Below are positions 1-8,347 of a stretch of DNA of 64,000 nucleotides, piece after piece. Numbering within the stretch: position 1 is the first letter of the stretch; each line of letters starts with the position of its first letter. The DNA is taken from contig JAQSYI010000009.1 in NCBI GenBank assembly GCA_029256185.1, positions 62,001 through 126,000 on the forward strand. The letters are read 5' to 3'. The notes under the pieces were generated by a model. That model had not been told where the DNA came from and did no database searches. It worked only from the letters and a program-made list of their open reading frames with translations. A program made the translations under genes and the position numbers. Source of the DNA: Paenibacillaceae bacterium. Its GTDB lineage: Bacteria > Bacillota > Bacilli > Paenibacillales > NBRC-103111.

Positions 1-17
1 TGTCAGGAGCCAGACCT

Positions 18-554
18 CTATCCCTCCATCAGCTTCTTGAGCTTCTGCTCCAACTCATCGGGTTCGAGCAGATGAATCACATCTGTGATCATTCCATTCT
101 TGTCAATCAGGAAGCTTGTGGGGACAACCTGATACCGGTAAAGCCGCATGCTGTCCAGCTTGTAATCCAGAAGCACCGGGAATCCGAAGCGGTGCCGTGC
201 GGCAAAAGCCCGGACGGAAGCCAACTCGTCATTTCCCGTGGCGTTAACCGCATAGAGATCCAGCTTATCCTTGTACTTCTCGTAAAGTCTTGCCAAGTCA
301 GGCGCCTCTTCCTCGCAAGGATCGCACCAGGAGGCCCAGAAATTCAGCAGCAGCGGCTTTTCCCGGTTGCCTCCCACTACGTATCTCGCTCCATCCAGCC
401 CGGCCAGCTCCAGGGCGGGAGCCGGATAGCCCGGACGGACCGCAGCGGCTGCCATGAGCGGCGCTTCCCCGTTCCCGGCAGCTTCATTCCGGTTAACGGT
501 GGATCCCGTCAGCAGCACAACTGCTGCAGCTAGCACCATCTTTTTCCAGGTCAT
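18..554 (-). CDS. TlpA/ResA-like membrane-anchored thioredoxin (copy 1)
   Basis: 178 residues. An N-terminal hydrophobic segment (residues 6-17) should export and anchor the protein outside the membrane. A thioredoxin fold follows, with the active site WCDPC at Cys77/Cys80 and a cis-Pro region VVPTSFLID. Proteins of this family reduce or exchange disulfides on exported proteins, for example apocytochrome c or metallochaperones. The ATG at 554 follows an AAGGGGGG ribosome site 8 bp upstream. It is a close paralogue of the thioredoxin at 3197-3736, sharing WASWC, LARLYEKYKD, TGNDEL and PTSFLID. It is divergent from the MFS gene at 722, and its own downstream neighbours lie outside the window. 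The thioredoxin assignment is firm; the substrate is unknown. Confidence 0.9.
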   Translation of the reverse strand: MTWKKMVLAAAVVLLTGSTVNRNEAAGNGEAPLMAAAAVRPGYPAPALELAGLDGARYVVGGNREKPLLLNFWASWCDPCEEEAPDLARLYEKYKDKLDLYAVNATGNDELASVRAFAARHRFGFPVLLDYKLDSMRLYRYQVVPTSFLIDKNGMITDVIHLLEPDELEQKLKKLMEG

Positions 555-721
555 CTCTTAAGCCCCCCTTAGTCATTAGCAGAAATGTCCTTGCCCTCTT
601 GGATGCATTAGGCCCACAGCCTGCCAGCATCACCTCCACCGCTCCCAAAATCCAAAAGGTATGACGTTTTCGGAGACAGGGAACATTAACGGCAATAACG
701 AGTGAAAAGAGGGAATGTTTT

Positions 722-2026
722 GTGGAAAAAACAAAATCCAGGCGGCTTCAGATCACCTTCGAAAGCCTGATCGACCAAGAGCCGGAAGCCGCGGCAGACC
801 AAACGGGCAAAAAGAAGCAAGCAGGCGGGGCCTCCAAAGGCAGGGTGTGGGAATTCATCGCCATAGCCACTATTCCCATGGTCCTGGTCCTTGGCAACTC
901 CATGCTGATTCCGATCCTGCCGGATATGGTCGCCGAATTAGGCATATCCGATTTCCAGAGCAGTCTGGTGATTACCTTATTCTCGGTTACGGCAGGACTG
1001 TTTATTCCTGTCTCGGGCTTTCTGTCCGACCGCTTCTCCCGCAAGGCAGTCATTATTCCATCCTTGATCCTGTACGGAGCCGCTGGAGTATTGGCCGGGT
1101 TCGGAGCCATCTGGAATTCCTACGGAATTCTGATCGGCGCGCGCGCCCTTCAAGGCATGGGTGCAGCAGGAACAGCCCCCATCGCTATGGCCCTGGTGGG
1201 GGATCTGTATGACGGAGCCACGGAGAGCAAGGCACTGGGGCTCACCGAAGCCTCCAATGGCACGGGAAAAGTGTTGAGTCCGATAATCGGAGCGGCTCTG
1301 GCATTAATCGTGTGGTATGCCGCCTTCTTCGCCTTTCCCGTATTTTGCACCATTTCCTTGCTTGCTGTGCTGTTTATATTGAAAGAACCCGCCAGGGAAG
1401 AAAAACCTCCGCGGCTGGCACAGTACATTCATACCACCTTGTCCATTTTGAAAGAGAAGGCACGTTGGCTGATTACCAGTTTTTTTGCCGGAGCATTGGC
1501 GCTGTTCATCCTGTTCGGAGTCCTGTTCTACCTGTCGCAGATTCTCGAAAAACCACCGTACAGCATCGACGGCATCCTAAAAGGTCTGGTGCTCGCCATC
1601 CCTCTGCTGGGTATGGTGATTACCTCCTACACAACCGGGGCTTTTATCAAAAAGGACGGCAAGCTGATGCGCAGATTAATGCTGACCGGCTTAAGCCTCA
1701 TGACAGTTTGTCTGGCGGCGGCGATTTTTCTGAATACGTATCTTTACCTGTTCATCGGCTTGCTGACTTTGAGCAGCATTGGCACAGGCTTGGTGCTCCC
1801 TTGTCTGAATACCATGATCACCGGATCAGTCCAGAAGGGAGAACGGGGAATGATAACTTCCTTATACAGCAGCCTCCGGTTCCTGGGAGTTGCCGCCGGA
1901 CCGCCGTTATTCGAGCTGATGATGAACCGCTCCTCCGTGCTCGTATTCATCACTGTGTCCTCACTTGCCTTCGTTACCCTGGGTCTGGTCTTCTTCTTGA
2001 TCAGGCCGGAAGGGGAGATAGCCTGA
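722..2026 (+). CDS. MFS drug/proton antiporter-type transporter (DHA1-like)
   Basis: 434 residues with a hydrophilic N-terminus of about 45 residues and then roughly 12 membrane segments. Motif A is visible as GFLSDRFSRKAV between segments 2 and 3, and a segment-5 region GKVLSPIIGAAL occupies the motif C position. Both are typical of multidrug or tetracycline-type exporters. The start is a GTG at 722, 8 bp after AGAGGGA; an upstream ATG at 715 is in another frame. The gene is monocistronic, divergent from the thioredoxin at 554 and convergent with modD. It separates the two TlpA paralogues, so it may be an insertion in an older locus or may export something linked to it. The family is clear; the substrate cannot be told. 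Confidence 0.85.
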   Translation: MEKTKSRRLQITFESLIDQEPEAAADQTGKKKQAGGASKGRVWEFIAIATIPMVLVLGNSMLIPILPDMVAELGISDFQSSLVITLFSVTAGLFIPVSGFLSDRFSRKAVIIPSLILYGAAGVLAGFGAIWNSYGILIGARALQGMGAAGTAPIAMALVGDLYDGATESKALGLTEASNGTGKVLSPIIGAALALIVWYAAFFAFPVFCTISLLAVLFILKEPAREEKPPRLAQYIHTTLSILKEKARWLITSFFAGALALFILFGVLFYLSQILEKPPYSIDGILKGLVLAIPLLGMVITSYTTGAFIKKDGKLMRRLMLTGLSLMTVCLAAAIFLNTYLYLFIGLLTLSSIGTGLVLPCLNTMITGSVQKGERGMITSLYSSLRFLGVAAGPPLFELMMNRSSVLVFITVSSLAFVTLGLVFFLIRPEGEIA

Positions 2027-2079
2027 TACCCGGGCCGTCCTGTGTTGCATTGGATTACCACGAGTCCGCGATCCATGCT

Positions 2080-2925
2080 TTACAAGGCAGTAATCCGGAC
2101 GCTCATATCCATGGGACGGGCAAAGAACAGACTGGTCGTTACCAGCGCATCCACTCCCGCAGCCGCATATTCCGCGGCGTTATGCTCATCAATTCCCCCT
2201 GCGGCAAGCAGCACCAAACGGGGATGCGAGGCCTTCAATTCGGCCACTGACATTCGAAGCTCGGAGGGGGTCAGCTTGTCGAACTGCAACGCATCCACTC
2301 CCGCCTCTGCCAGCCGGAGCGCGCATTCCAGCGAGGAGGTTTCCACCAACAGCTTCTTCTCCGGAAGCTTGGCTTTCACCGAAGCGATCCTTTCTAAGAA
2401 GCTGTCGAATCCCCCGACAAAATTCATGTGCTGCTCAAATACCAGCAGAGTCTCCGACAATCCCAGCCGGTGGGGGAAGGCGCCTCCCGCCATAATGGCC
2501 TTGACGGAGATCTGCTTGACACCGGGGAGGCTCTTGCGGGTGCTGACAACTGCCGCGCGCGGCTCCACAGCCTTTACTATATCGACGATCCTTCTTGTTT
2601 TCGTGGCGATGCCGGAGCAGCACTCCATTAAATTCTGCGTGACCTTCCAGGCCATATGAATGGCGCCCGCTGGTCCCTCCGCCCTGAGGAATACTTCTCC
2701 CGGCTGGACAGTCTGGCCGCTTCTCATGGAATCAATCACCCTTACACCCAGCTTCTCCAGAATCCGCCCCGCCTCTTCAATACCACATAACACTGCCTGC
2801 TGCCGCGAGTAATATTCCATACGCCCCTGCTGCTCCCCGATATCAAGCGCCCAGGTGGTCAGATCACAATAAGGCACATCCTCGCTGATCATTCTGTCAA
2901 GCACATCATCAGGAATGTAGATCAT
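2080..2925 (-). CDS. modD: ModD-like protein (nicotinate-nucleotide pyrophosphorylase homologue)
   Basis: 281 residues of the QPRTase (NadC) fold, but of the ModD branch. Diagnostic stretches are DVPYCDLTTWAL near the start, SGIATKTRRIVD, STRKSLPGVKQ, GGAFPHRLGLSETLLVF and a late AAGGIDEHN. ModD is named for its position in molybdate transport operons; its reaction is not established. Here it is the last gene of the long minus-strand operon and overlaps the HMA chaperone gene by ATGA. A FecCD permease and a matching binding lipoprotein lie a few genes upstream, which points to an oxyanion, metal or cofactor substrate for the operon. A true NadC is less likely because no nadA or nadB is nearby and the ModD signature GGAFPHRLGLSE is present. 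Confidence 0.8.
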   Translation of the reverse strand: MIYIPDDVLDRMISEDVPYCDLTTWALDIGEQQGRMEYYSRQQAVLCGIEEAGRILEKLGVRVIDSMRSGQTVQPGEVFLRAEGPAGAIHMAWKVTQNLMECCSGIATKTRRIVDIVKAVEPRAAVVSTRKSLPGVKQISVKAIMAGGAFPHRLGLSETLLVFEQHMNFVGGFDSFLERIASVKAKLPEKKLLVETSSLECALRLAEAGVDALQFDKLTPSELRMSVAELKASHPRLVLLAAGGIDEHNAAEYAAAGVDALVTTSLFFARPMDMSVRITAL

Positions 2926-3158
2926 AGCTGCCCTACCCGGGCTGCAAAAAATTTGCCGCCATGAATCGTATTGATGATCTCTTGGATATCCTCGGGACGG
3001 GACTGCTCCGTTTGATATGTCACATCAACAAGCCCGGCTTCCCGGTCCACAAGCGCTTCGTCCACTCCCTGCATCTCCTCCAGCGCCCCTTTGATTTTCT
3101 TCACACAATTGGGGCAATGCATCCCGTCTACCATAAAGCGAATTTTGCTGCTGCTCAT
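2922..3158 (-). CDS. HMA-domain heavy-metal chaperone (CopZ-like)
   Basis: A 78-residue stand-alone heavy-metal-associated domain. The metal-binding motif GMHCPNC places Cys15 and Cys18 in the usual MxCxxC loop of CopZ and MerP; the rest has the expected beta-alpha-beta pattern. It has no signal peptide, so it should be cytoplasmic. The ATG at 3158 follows AGGAGGAG with good spacing. It lies 38 bp after the TlpA-like gene and overlaps modD by 4 bp, so it is co-transcribed. No CopA ATPase or CsoR lies beside it, which is unusual for a copper chaperone; its partner may be another member of this operon. Metal binding is a safe inference, copper specificity is not. Confidence 0.88.
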   Translation of the reverse strand: MSSSKIRFMVDGMHCPNCVKKIKGALEEMQGVDEALVDREAGLVDVTYQTEQSRPEDIQEIINTIHGGKFFAARVGQL

Positions 3159-3196
3159 AAGCGATCTCCTCCTGTTACCGATTGGTCTGCCGCTAA

Positions 3197-3736
3197 TTAC
3201 CCGTTTATCAATTCCTTGAGCTTCTTGTCCAGTTCACTGGGTTCCAGCAGATTGATAATATCCACAATTGTACCATTGCGGTCAATCAGGAAGCTCGTGG
3301 GAATTCCCTGATATTGATAAAGCTCCCCGGTCAGGAGATTGTAATCCAGCAGCACGGGGAAAGTGAAGCCGTATCTCTCAACGAATTGTCTGGCATCCTC
3401 CAATTCGTCATTCCCTGTCACATTCACAGCATAAACATCCAGTTGATCCTTGTATTTCTCATACAGACGGGCCAGAATGGGGGCCTCCTCCTTGCAGGGG
3501 GCGCACCAGGAAGCCCAATAATTCAGAAACAAGGGCTTTTTACGTATCCCTCCCACCGAATACAGGCTGCCATCCATCCCCGGCAATTGAAAAGACGGGG
3601 CCAGATATCCCAGTGCCGGCTTCTCTGGTAATGGCGCCATAACCACCTTTTCATCCGGCCGCATATTATGCACAACGGTCCAGCCGGCCAACAATGCCGC
3701 TATGAGCCACACTCCTTTGTTGCGCAATCTGTTCAT
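3197..3736 (-). CDS. TlpA/ResA-like membrane-anchored thioredoxin (copy 2)
   Basis: 179 residues with an N-terminal hydrophobic anchor (residues 9-22) and an extracytoplasmic thioredoxin domain carrying WCAPC (Cys78/Cys81). It is very similar along its length to the protein at 18-554. It sits between the FecCD permease (39 bp) and the HMA gene (38 bp) in the same operon. Thioredoxins of this class keep cysteines of exported proteins or metallochaperones reduced or reshuffle them. The six-cysteine surface proteins at 13586 and 22038 are plausible clients, but that is inference from position only. Confidence 0.9.
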   Translation of the reverse strand: MNRLRNKGVWLIAALLAGWTVVHNMRPDEKVVMAPLPEKPALGYLAPSFQLPGMDGSLYSVGGIRKKPLFLNYWASWCAPCKEEAPILARLYEKYKDQLDVYAVNVTGNDELEDARQFVERYGFTFPVLLDYNLLTGELYQYQGIPTSFLIDRNGTIVDIINLLEPSELDKKLKELING

Positions 3737-3775
3737 GGGGCCTAAAGCCTCCTCATCCCTTTATTGGCAGCCTGC

Positions 3776-4819
3776 TCACATGCCTAAGTTCCCTTTCCTT
3801 GCAAACAGCAAATACAGAAATACGGGAGTCCCCAAAATGGCGGTGATAATGCTTAAGGGGATTTCCTGGGGCAGCAGTGTCCGTGCCAGATCGTCCACAA
3901 TGAGCATGAAAATCGCTCCCAGCAATAACGAAGCCGGAATCTGGGCATTATGGTTTACACCCACAAGCAGACGAGCCAGATGGGGGATAATCAGCCCGAT
4001 CCAGCCGATCATCCCTCCTACTGCCACAGCAGAAGATGTGAGGAGCGTAGCGCACAGAATGAACACCACCCTTAACCGTACTGCATGGACTCCAAGAGTA
4101 TTGGCCTCCTGGTCTCCCAGCGACAGCACATTCAGCTGCCATCTCATCAGCAGGATAGGCACCGTCCCTGCTATTACCGGAACCAGGAGCAGCAGCACAT
4201 CGTCAACGGTTACGTAGGAAAGTCCTCCCATCAGCCAGAAGGTGATGGTGGGGAGCTTGTCATACGGATCTGCCGTATACTTGACTGCAGAGATAAGAGC
4301 CGAGAACAAGGAGGAAAAGACCATGCCGGTCAGCACCAGCACCATAATGCCCCCTCCCGAGGATGTCTCGATCAACCGGCTCATGCCCATCGTTGCTACC
4401 ACGGCCAGAAGGCCGAACACAAAGGCAAGCACCTGTACGGCAAATCCCTCCCATCCAAGACTGATGCCGAGAGAAGCGCCAAGCCCGGCTCCCGCTGAAG
4501 CGCCAAGAATATCCGGCGACACCATAGGGTTCTTCATCATCCCCTGGTAAACGGCCCCGGACAGAGAGAGCGCCCCGCCGATGAGCAGCGCGCCGAATAT
4601 CCGCGACAGACGGACCTTGAACAGTACGAGTCCGGACATTCCCTGGGCCTCCGGTCCTCCGGTCAGCAAGGAGAGCAATTCGCCGGGAGTAATGGCATAA
4701 CGGCCAACCATGAACGAGCCGAGGACGGCAACAAGCAAGGCCGCAATGAGCGAAACGAACACCAGAGGAAGGCTCAGCCTTTTCCCGGGATATCTTCGGT
4801 CTTGCCCGAGTCTGTCCAT
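3776..4819 (-). CDS. FecCD-family ABC transporter permease
   Basis: 347 residues, about ten membrane segments, of the FecCD/BtuC permease family used for siderophore, heme, cobalamin and some molybdate/tungstate importers. Typical stretches are LRIFGALLIGGALSLSGAVYQ (wording approximate to RIFGALLIGGALSLSG), NPMVSPDILGASAGAGLG and the late GWIGLIIPHLARLLVG, with the cytoplasmic coupling helix near the last. The ATG at 4819 overlaps the preceding transglutaminase-like gene by 46 bp and has a strong GGAGGGGGA site. The cognate binding lipoprotein is probably 9324-10433. No FecE/BtuD-type ATPase is adjacent; the only ATPase here looks ABC-2 type. An ATPase elsewhere in the genome may serve it. 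Confidence 0.9.
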   Translation of the reverse strand: MDRLGQDRRYPGKRLSLPLVFVSLIAALLVAVLGSFMVGRYAITPGELLSLLTGGPEAQGMSGLVLFKVRLSRIFGALLIGGALSLSGAVYQGMMKNPMVSPDILGASAGAGLGASLGISLGWEGFAVQVLAFVFGLLAVVATMGMSRLIETSSGGGIMVLVLTGMVFSSLFSALISAVKYTADPYDKLPTITFWLMGGLSYVTVDDVLLLLVPVIAGTVPILLMRWQLNVLSLGDQEANTLGVHAVRLRVVFILCATLLTSSAVAVGGMIGWIGLIIPHLARLLVGVNHNAQIPASLLLGAIFMLIVDDLARTLLPQEIPLSIITAILGTPVFLYLLFARKGNLGM

Positions 4820-7080
4820 ATGCTCCCCCTCCGAGACCGATGAATTTGTTGCATGCGCTTTTTCATCTCATTTACAATCGATACAGCTCTTGCCCCTTCT
4901 TCCGCCGTCACCTGACGGTCACTGTACTGGGCGCGTTCGAACAGCTCCAGAAGCTCTTGCGCCGCAGGACCGAAGAGACTGGTCCCACCGCTCTCCAATC
5001 GCTCAATAACCTCCCGCGCTGTTTCGTTCTGCTCCGGCCGGGTTCCTGCTTTTTTCAACAGCCGGACAAAGCGGTGGTATTCGGCGGCTACCTGACGCCG
5101 CGGCTCCTTCTCCCGCCTCCGCAGAGACAACAGAGGGAAAGCCTCTGCCATCCGGCGGCGCAGCAGCCATGCGGCAAGGAGCAGCACCAGAATACCGGCT
5201 CCGCCGATAACGGCAACCGCAACCCGGCCCTTGTTCCATCCAGCCGGCTCTTGCCTTGCTTGCGTCTCCTCCAGCAGCTCAACCGCAAGTCCGTCCTCGT
5301 CCTCCACCGCATTCTGCCGAAGAAACAGCGGCATCTCAAATCCTGCAGTTGCTTCGAAGGGAATCCAGCCATACCCTTCGAAATACAGCTCCGTCCAGGA
5401 ATGGGCATCCGAGCGGGTGACGGTGAACACCGCAGGCTCCGATGCGCTGCCAAGCGTTGCCGAGCTTAATTCTCCTGTTGCATATCCCTTGACCCAACGG
5501 GAAGGAATCCCCGCGGCCCGGCTCAGAACCGCCATGGCGGTGGAGTAATAATCGCTGTAGCCTTCCTTGATTTCAAAGAGAAAGGCGTCCACGAAATCTC
5601 CGCTTCCCCCCTCTGCCGCGGATTGCGGTCTGGTGGTGTAGGGGTACGTCACCCGCAAATATTGCCGGAGCTTCTCCGCTGTCTCATATGCCGACGCCGA
5701 CTGGGCGGCAAGCTCCTCTGCAAGCAGCCGGACACGCTCCGGAATGGTCTCGGGAAGCTGCAGATACTCGCTGAAGTCGGCGGGCTGGGCAGGGGGGGAA
5801 GCCTTCTTCAGACCTTCGGGGTCCACAACCGGCACTTCCGATTCCACGGTATAGGATTGGGGATAGGCTGTTCCCCCGGGAGAGCTGCTCCAGCGCACCT
5901 CTCCCTGTCTGGCCGACCAATGCAGACGGCCTTCGTCCCATGCCTCCGTCCCGTCCTCCAAGCTCACGATCCTCCCCATCGGATAGGCGCCGAACAATAC
6001 GGAATAAGCTTCGTTTGCTTCCAGCATTTGAAAGGTTTGGCGCACCGCGGCGGTTTGCAGCAGCTCCGTATGAAAGCGGGGGTCCCCGGCCAATTGGCCT
6101 CCAGGTACAATCGGTATAAGGTTGGCTTGAAGGTCGACTGCGCTTTTCTCCCAGCCTTCTCCCGTATAATAAGACAGGGTTTCTCCCCGCCAGTAGCTTT
6201 GCTGCGTGCTCGTGACCCGGAAGACAGGCGTATCATCCGTCTCGAAATCTCCTCCCAATTGGTCGTCCTGCCGGTTATAGCCGGAGTTTGTTTCGCCGTC
6301 CTCCTTCTCCTCCCGCAACGGTGAAATCTGCCCGTAGGCGGGCGCGGAGCCATCCTCCGAGTACTTGTACACCAATTGCCGCTCCGGGATAAGCGGTTGA
6401 ACCGCCGGCATGAGAAATCCGGGAACAACCACGGCCACGGCAAGGATACCCAGGGTTAGCAGCAAAGCCGAAGGTTGCTCCATGATCCCGGCCCATGCAG
6501 CAGGATTGCGGCGGCGGATACGGGCTAATTGACTGATAATAATGAGCAGCAAGCCGCACAGGACAACCAGAACGGCCTCTTGCCACAGATCTCCGGAACC
6601 AGCCGCATCCCAGATTGCCAGCACTAGCACTGTGCCCAGAGTGGCCAGCCCCGCTCTCCATCTGGCTTTCATCCACCAATTGAAGAATAAGAAGGCGATC
6701 CACGAACCCAAGGCGAACCAGATCAAGGGATGGAGCTGCCAGAAATTCTCATAGACCAGATTGCCCCAATCATCCAGTGTGTCCAGTGCAAACCAGACTG
6801 GCCTGTAATTACTCGCAGCAATCACAATTAAGAGCAGCAGCACCATCTGAGCGCAGCGGAGCAGCCAAGCATTGACCATCGGGAGCATTTCCATAACCAG
6901 CACAATCAGAAGGGACCAATTCACCAGATCGTTGGCTTGTCCACCCCACCAGGGAAATTCGGCGAACAGCGCCAAAACACATTGCCGCAAAAAGAAAAAC
7001 GAGAGAAGCGCCCGCAGCCGCCGTTCCCCCACATACCGGATAAGACGAAATCCCATGCTGCCCTTGATAGTTTTATCCAT
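4774..7080 (-). CDS. Transglutaminase-fold membrane protein (TgpA/YebA-like) with Ser at the catalytic Cys position
   Basis: 768 residues. Five to six membrane segments occupy about residues 25-215, followed by a large outside domain with a transglutaminase-like core at about 440-590, one membrane segment near 625 and a cytoplasmic tail that fits DUF4129. In the core, the usual G-Y-C-x-x-F/Y reads GYSDYYSTAMAVLSRAAG, so Ser509 (codon AGC, 5554-5556) replaces the nucleophilic Cys. His560 (DAHSWTELYF) is kept, and Glu576 (PFEATAGF) stands at the acid position. It belongs to a MoxR-DUF58-transglutaminase set, a widespread trio thought to act in assembly or processing of surface proteins. The Ser predicts either an inactive scaffold or altered chemistry; a sequencing error is possible because the change is one base. 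Confidence 0.88.
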   Translation of the reverse strand: MDKTIKGSMGFRLIRYVGERRLRALLSFFFLRQCVLALFAEFPWWGGQANDLVNWSLLIVLVMEMLPMVNAWLLRCAQMVLLLLIVIAASNYRPVWFALDTLDDWGNLVYENFWQLHPLIWFALGSWIAFLFFNWWMKARWRAGLATLGTVLVLAIWDAAGSGDLWQEAVLVVLCGLLLIIISQLARIRRRNPAAWAGIMEQPSALLLTLGILAVAVVVPGFLMPAVQPLIPERQLVYKYSEDGSAPAYGQISPLREEKEDGETNSGYNRQDDQLGGDFETDDTPVFRVTSTQQSYWRGETLSYYTGEGWEKSAVDLQANLIPIVPGGQLAGDPRFHTELLQTAAVRQTFQMLEANEAYSVLFGAYPMGRIVSLEDGTEAWDEGRLHWSARQGEVRWSSSPGGTAYPQSYTVESEVPVVDPEGLKKASPPAQPADFSEYLQLPETIPERVRLLAEELAAQSASAYETAEKLRQYLRVTYPYTTRPQSAAEGGSGDFVDAFLFEIKEGYSDYYSTAMAVLSRAAGIPSRWVKGYATGELSSATLGSASEPAVFTVTRSDAHSWTELYFEGYGWIPFEATAGFEMPLFLRQNAVEDEDGLAVELLEETQARQEPAGWNKGRVAVAVIGGAGILVLLLAAWLLRRRMAEAFPLLSLRRREKEPRRQVAAEYHRFVRLLKKAGTRPEQNETAREVIERLESGGTSLFGPAAQELLELFERAQYSDRQVTAEEGARAVSIVNEMKKRMQQIHRSRRGSIWTDSGKTEDIPGKG

Positions 7081-8347
7081 ATGGCGCGTCCCCCAATACG
7101 GCGGGCAGCTCTTCCAGCGAGTCCACAGCGTAGGCCAGATGCCCCGCCGCCCTCAGCCTGCTGCACCATCCTCCCCGCTCCTCCTTCGGACCGGGAGCAG
7201 GAAGCCAGATGTGGCAGACCGGAAGCTGGCGGCGCTTAAGCCACGCGATAGTTTGCAGCATGGGCTCACCGCTCTGCGGACTGATGATAATTGCACAGAG
7301 GCCCTGCTCGAACAACCTCGCCCCTTGCTCTACGGTCTGGAGCAGGGACTGGCAGCTGTCCGCCTCGGCCTGCGCCAGATGGAGCATAGTCCGATTCAAG
7401 CCGCCGCCTGATTTCCCCGGCTCCCAACTGCCGGAGCGCTCCCCCAGCGACAGCAAGTCCATCAACTGTCTGCGGCGCTGGCCGAACTGCAGCAGAGAGG
7501 CGGCTATGGAGACGCCCAGTTCAAATTGCTCCGGGAGGCTGTACGCCTCCTTCTGCCTGTCCAGCAGCACAATCGCCTGCGGCAAGGCTTCTTTCTCGAA
7601 CTCCTTGGACTTGAACGCTCCGGTTCTGGCCGTAGCTCCCCAATGAATGCGGGACAAACGGTCACCGTACACATATTCCCGGATGCCGTTTCCCTGCAGG
7701 GCCTCTCTGTCCGACCGGCTTGCGGCAAGCGGACCCGCAGCTCCCCGGTTTCCCTTGGCTTGCCGCTCCAGCGCCTTCCATTCCATGATGGCTGTTGTTC
7801 GGGGAAGCACAGAGAAGGAACCGGGCAAGTGAAGCATCCCCTTGTGCTGAAACAGACCAAAAATATCCTCCGTGACGCATACCGTCCTCTCAAAGCGGTA
7901 TACGCCCCGCCCAAGCGGCGGTGTATCCCAATGAAACGTTCCTTTGCGGCGCATGTCCGGAACAACCGCCGTTTCGAACCGGCAGACTTTGCCGCTTGCG
8001 CTTAGAAGGCATTCCTGCGCCGTCACAAAAGGCACCGGCCATATGCCGGGAATCTCCAATTCCACGGCAATATGGACGCGGCTTCCATTGCTCAGCGGCT
8101 CCCCGTTCTTGCCGGGACTAAACTGCCGCTCCCCTTTAACCCGGGCAATGCCGCTCCAGCGTCCCAGCAGCAGGTACACGTTGATCACAAAGGCAATCAT
8201 AAACAGGGCTGAAGCCAGCTTGCCACCGTAATACAGAATATAGAAGAGGCTGGCCAGCATAAAGCCCCATACAACCAAGGTCAGCGCCACCTGCCTGCCC
8301 GTATTCCATCTGCCGCTTAAAGGAGTTCCTCCATCCATCTCCATCAC
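7073..8347 (-). CDS. DUF58 domain protein
   Basis: 424 residues. Two N-terminal membrane segments (about residues 17-57) precede a soluble region with the DUF58 hallmark DRLSRIHWGATARTG at about 235, followed by a von Willebrand A-like segment (QAIVLLDR). DUF58 proteins accompany MoxR ATPases and transglutaminase-like membrane proteins. The MoxR gene ends at 8344 and overlaps this start; the next gene overlaps its end by 8 bp. Possible starts are GTG 8347, ATG 8344 or ATG 8338. The last has the clearest GGAG spacing, so the N-terminus is uncertain by three residues. Its role is inferred from the trio. Confidence 0.88.
   Translation of the reverse strand: MMEMDGGTPLSGRWNTGRQVALTLVVWGFMLASLFYILYYGGKLASALFMIAFVINVYLLLGRWSGIARVKGERQFSPGKNGEPLSNGSRVHIAVELEIPGIWPVPFVTAQECLLSASGKVCRFETAVVPDMRRKGTFHWDTPPLGRGVYRFERTVCVTEDIFGLFQHKGMLHLPGSFSVLPRTTAIMEWKALERQAKGNRGAAGPLAASRSDREALQGNGIREYVYGDRLSRIHWGATARTGAFKSKEFEKEALPQAIVLLDRQKEAYSLPEQFELGVSIAASLLQFGQRRRQLMDLLSLGERSGSWEPGKSGGGLNRTMLHLAQAEADSCQSLLQTVEQGARLFEQGLCAIIISPQSGEPMLQTIAWLKRRQLPVCHIWLPAPGPKEERGGWCSRLRAAGHLAYAVDSLEELPAVLGDAPYG

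Noticed and set aside
555..721. Possible cobalamin riboswitch upstream of the thioredoxin or MFS gene
   Set aside because: I could not find the conserved B12-box or core on either strand.
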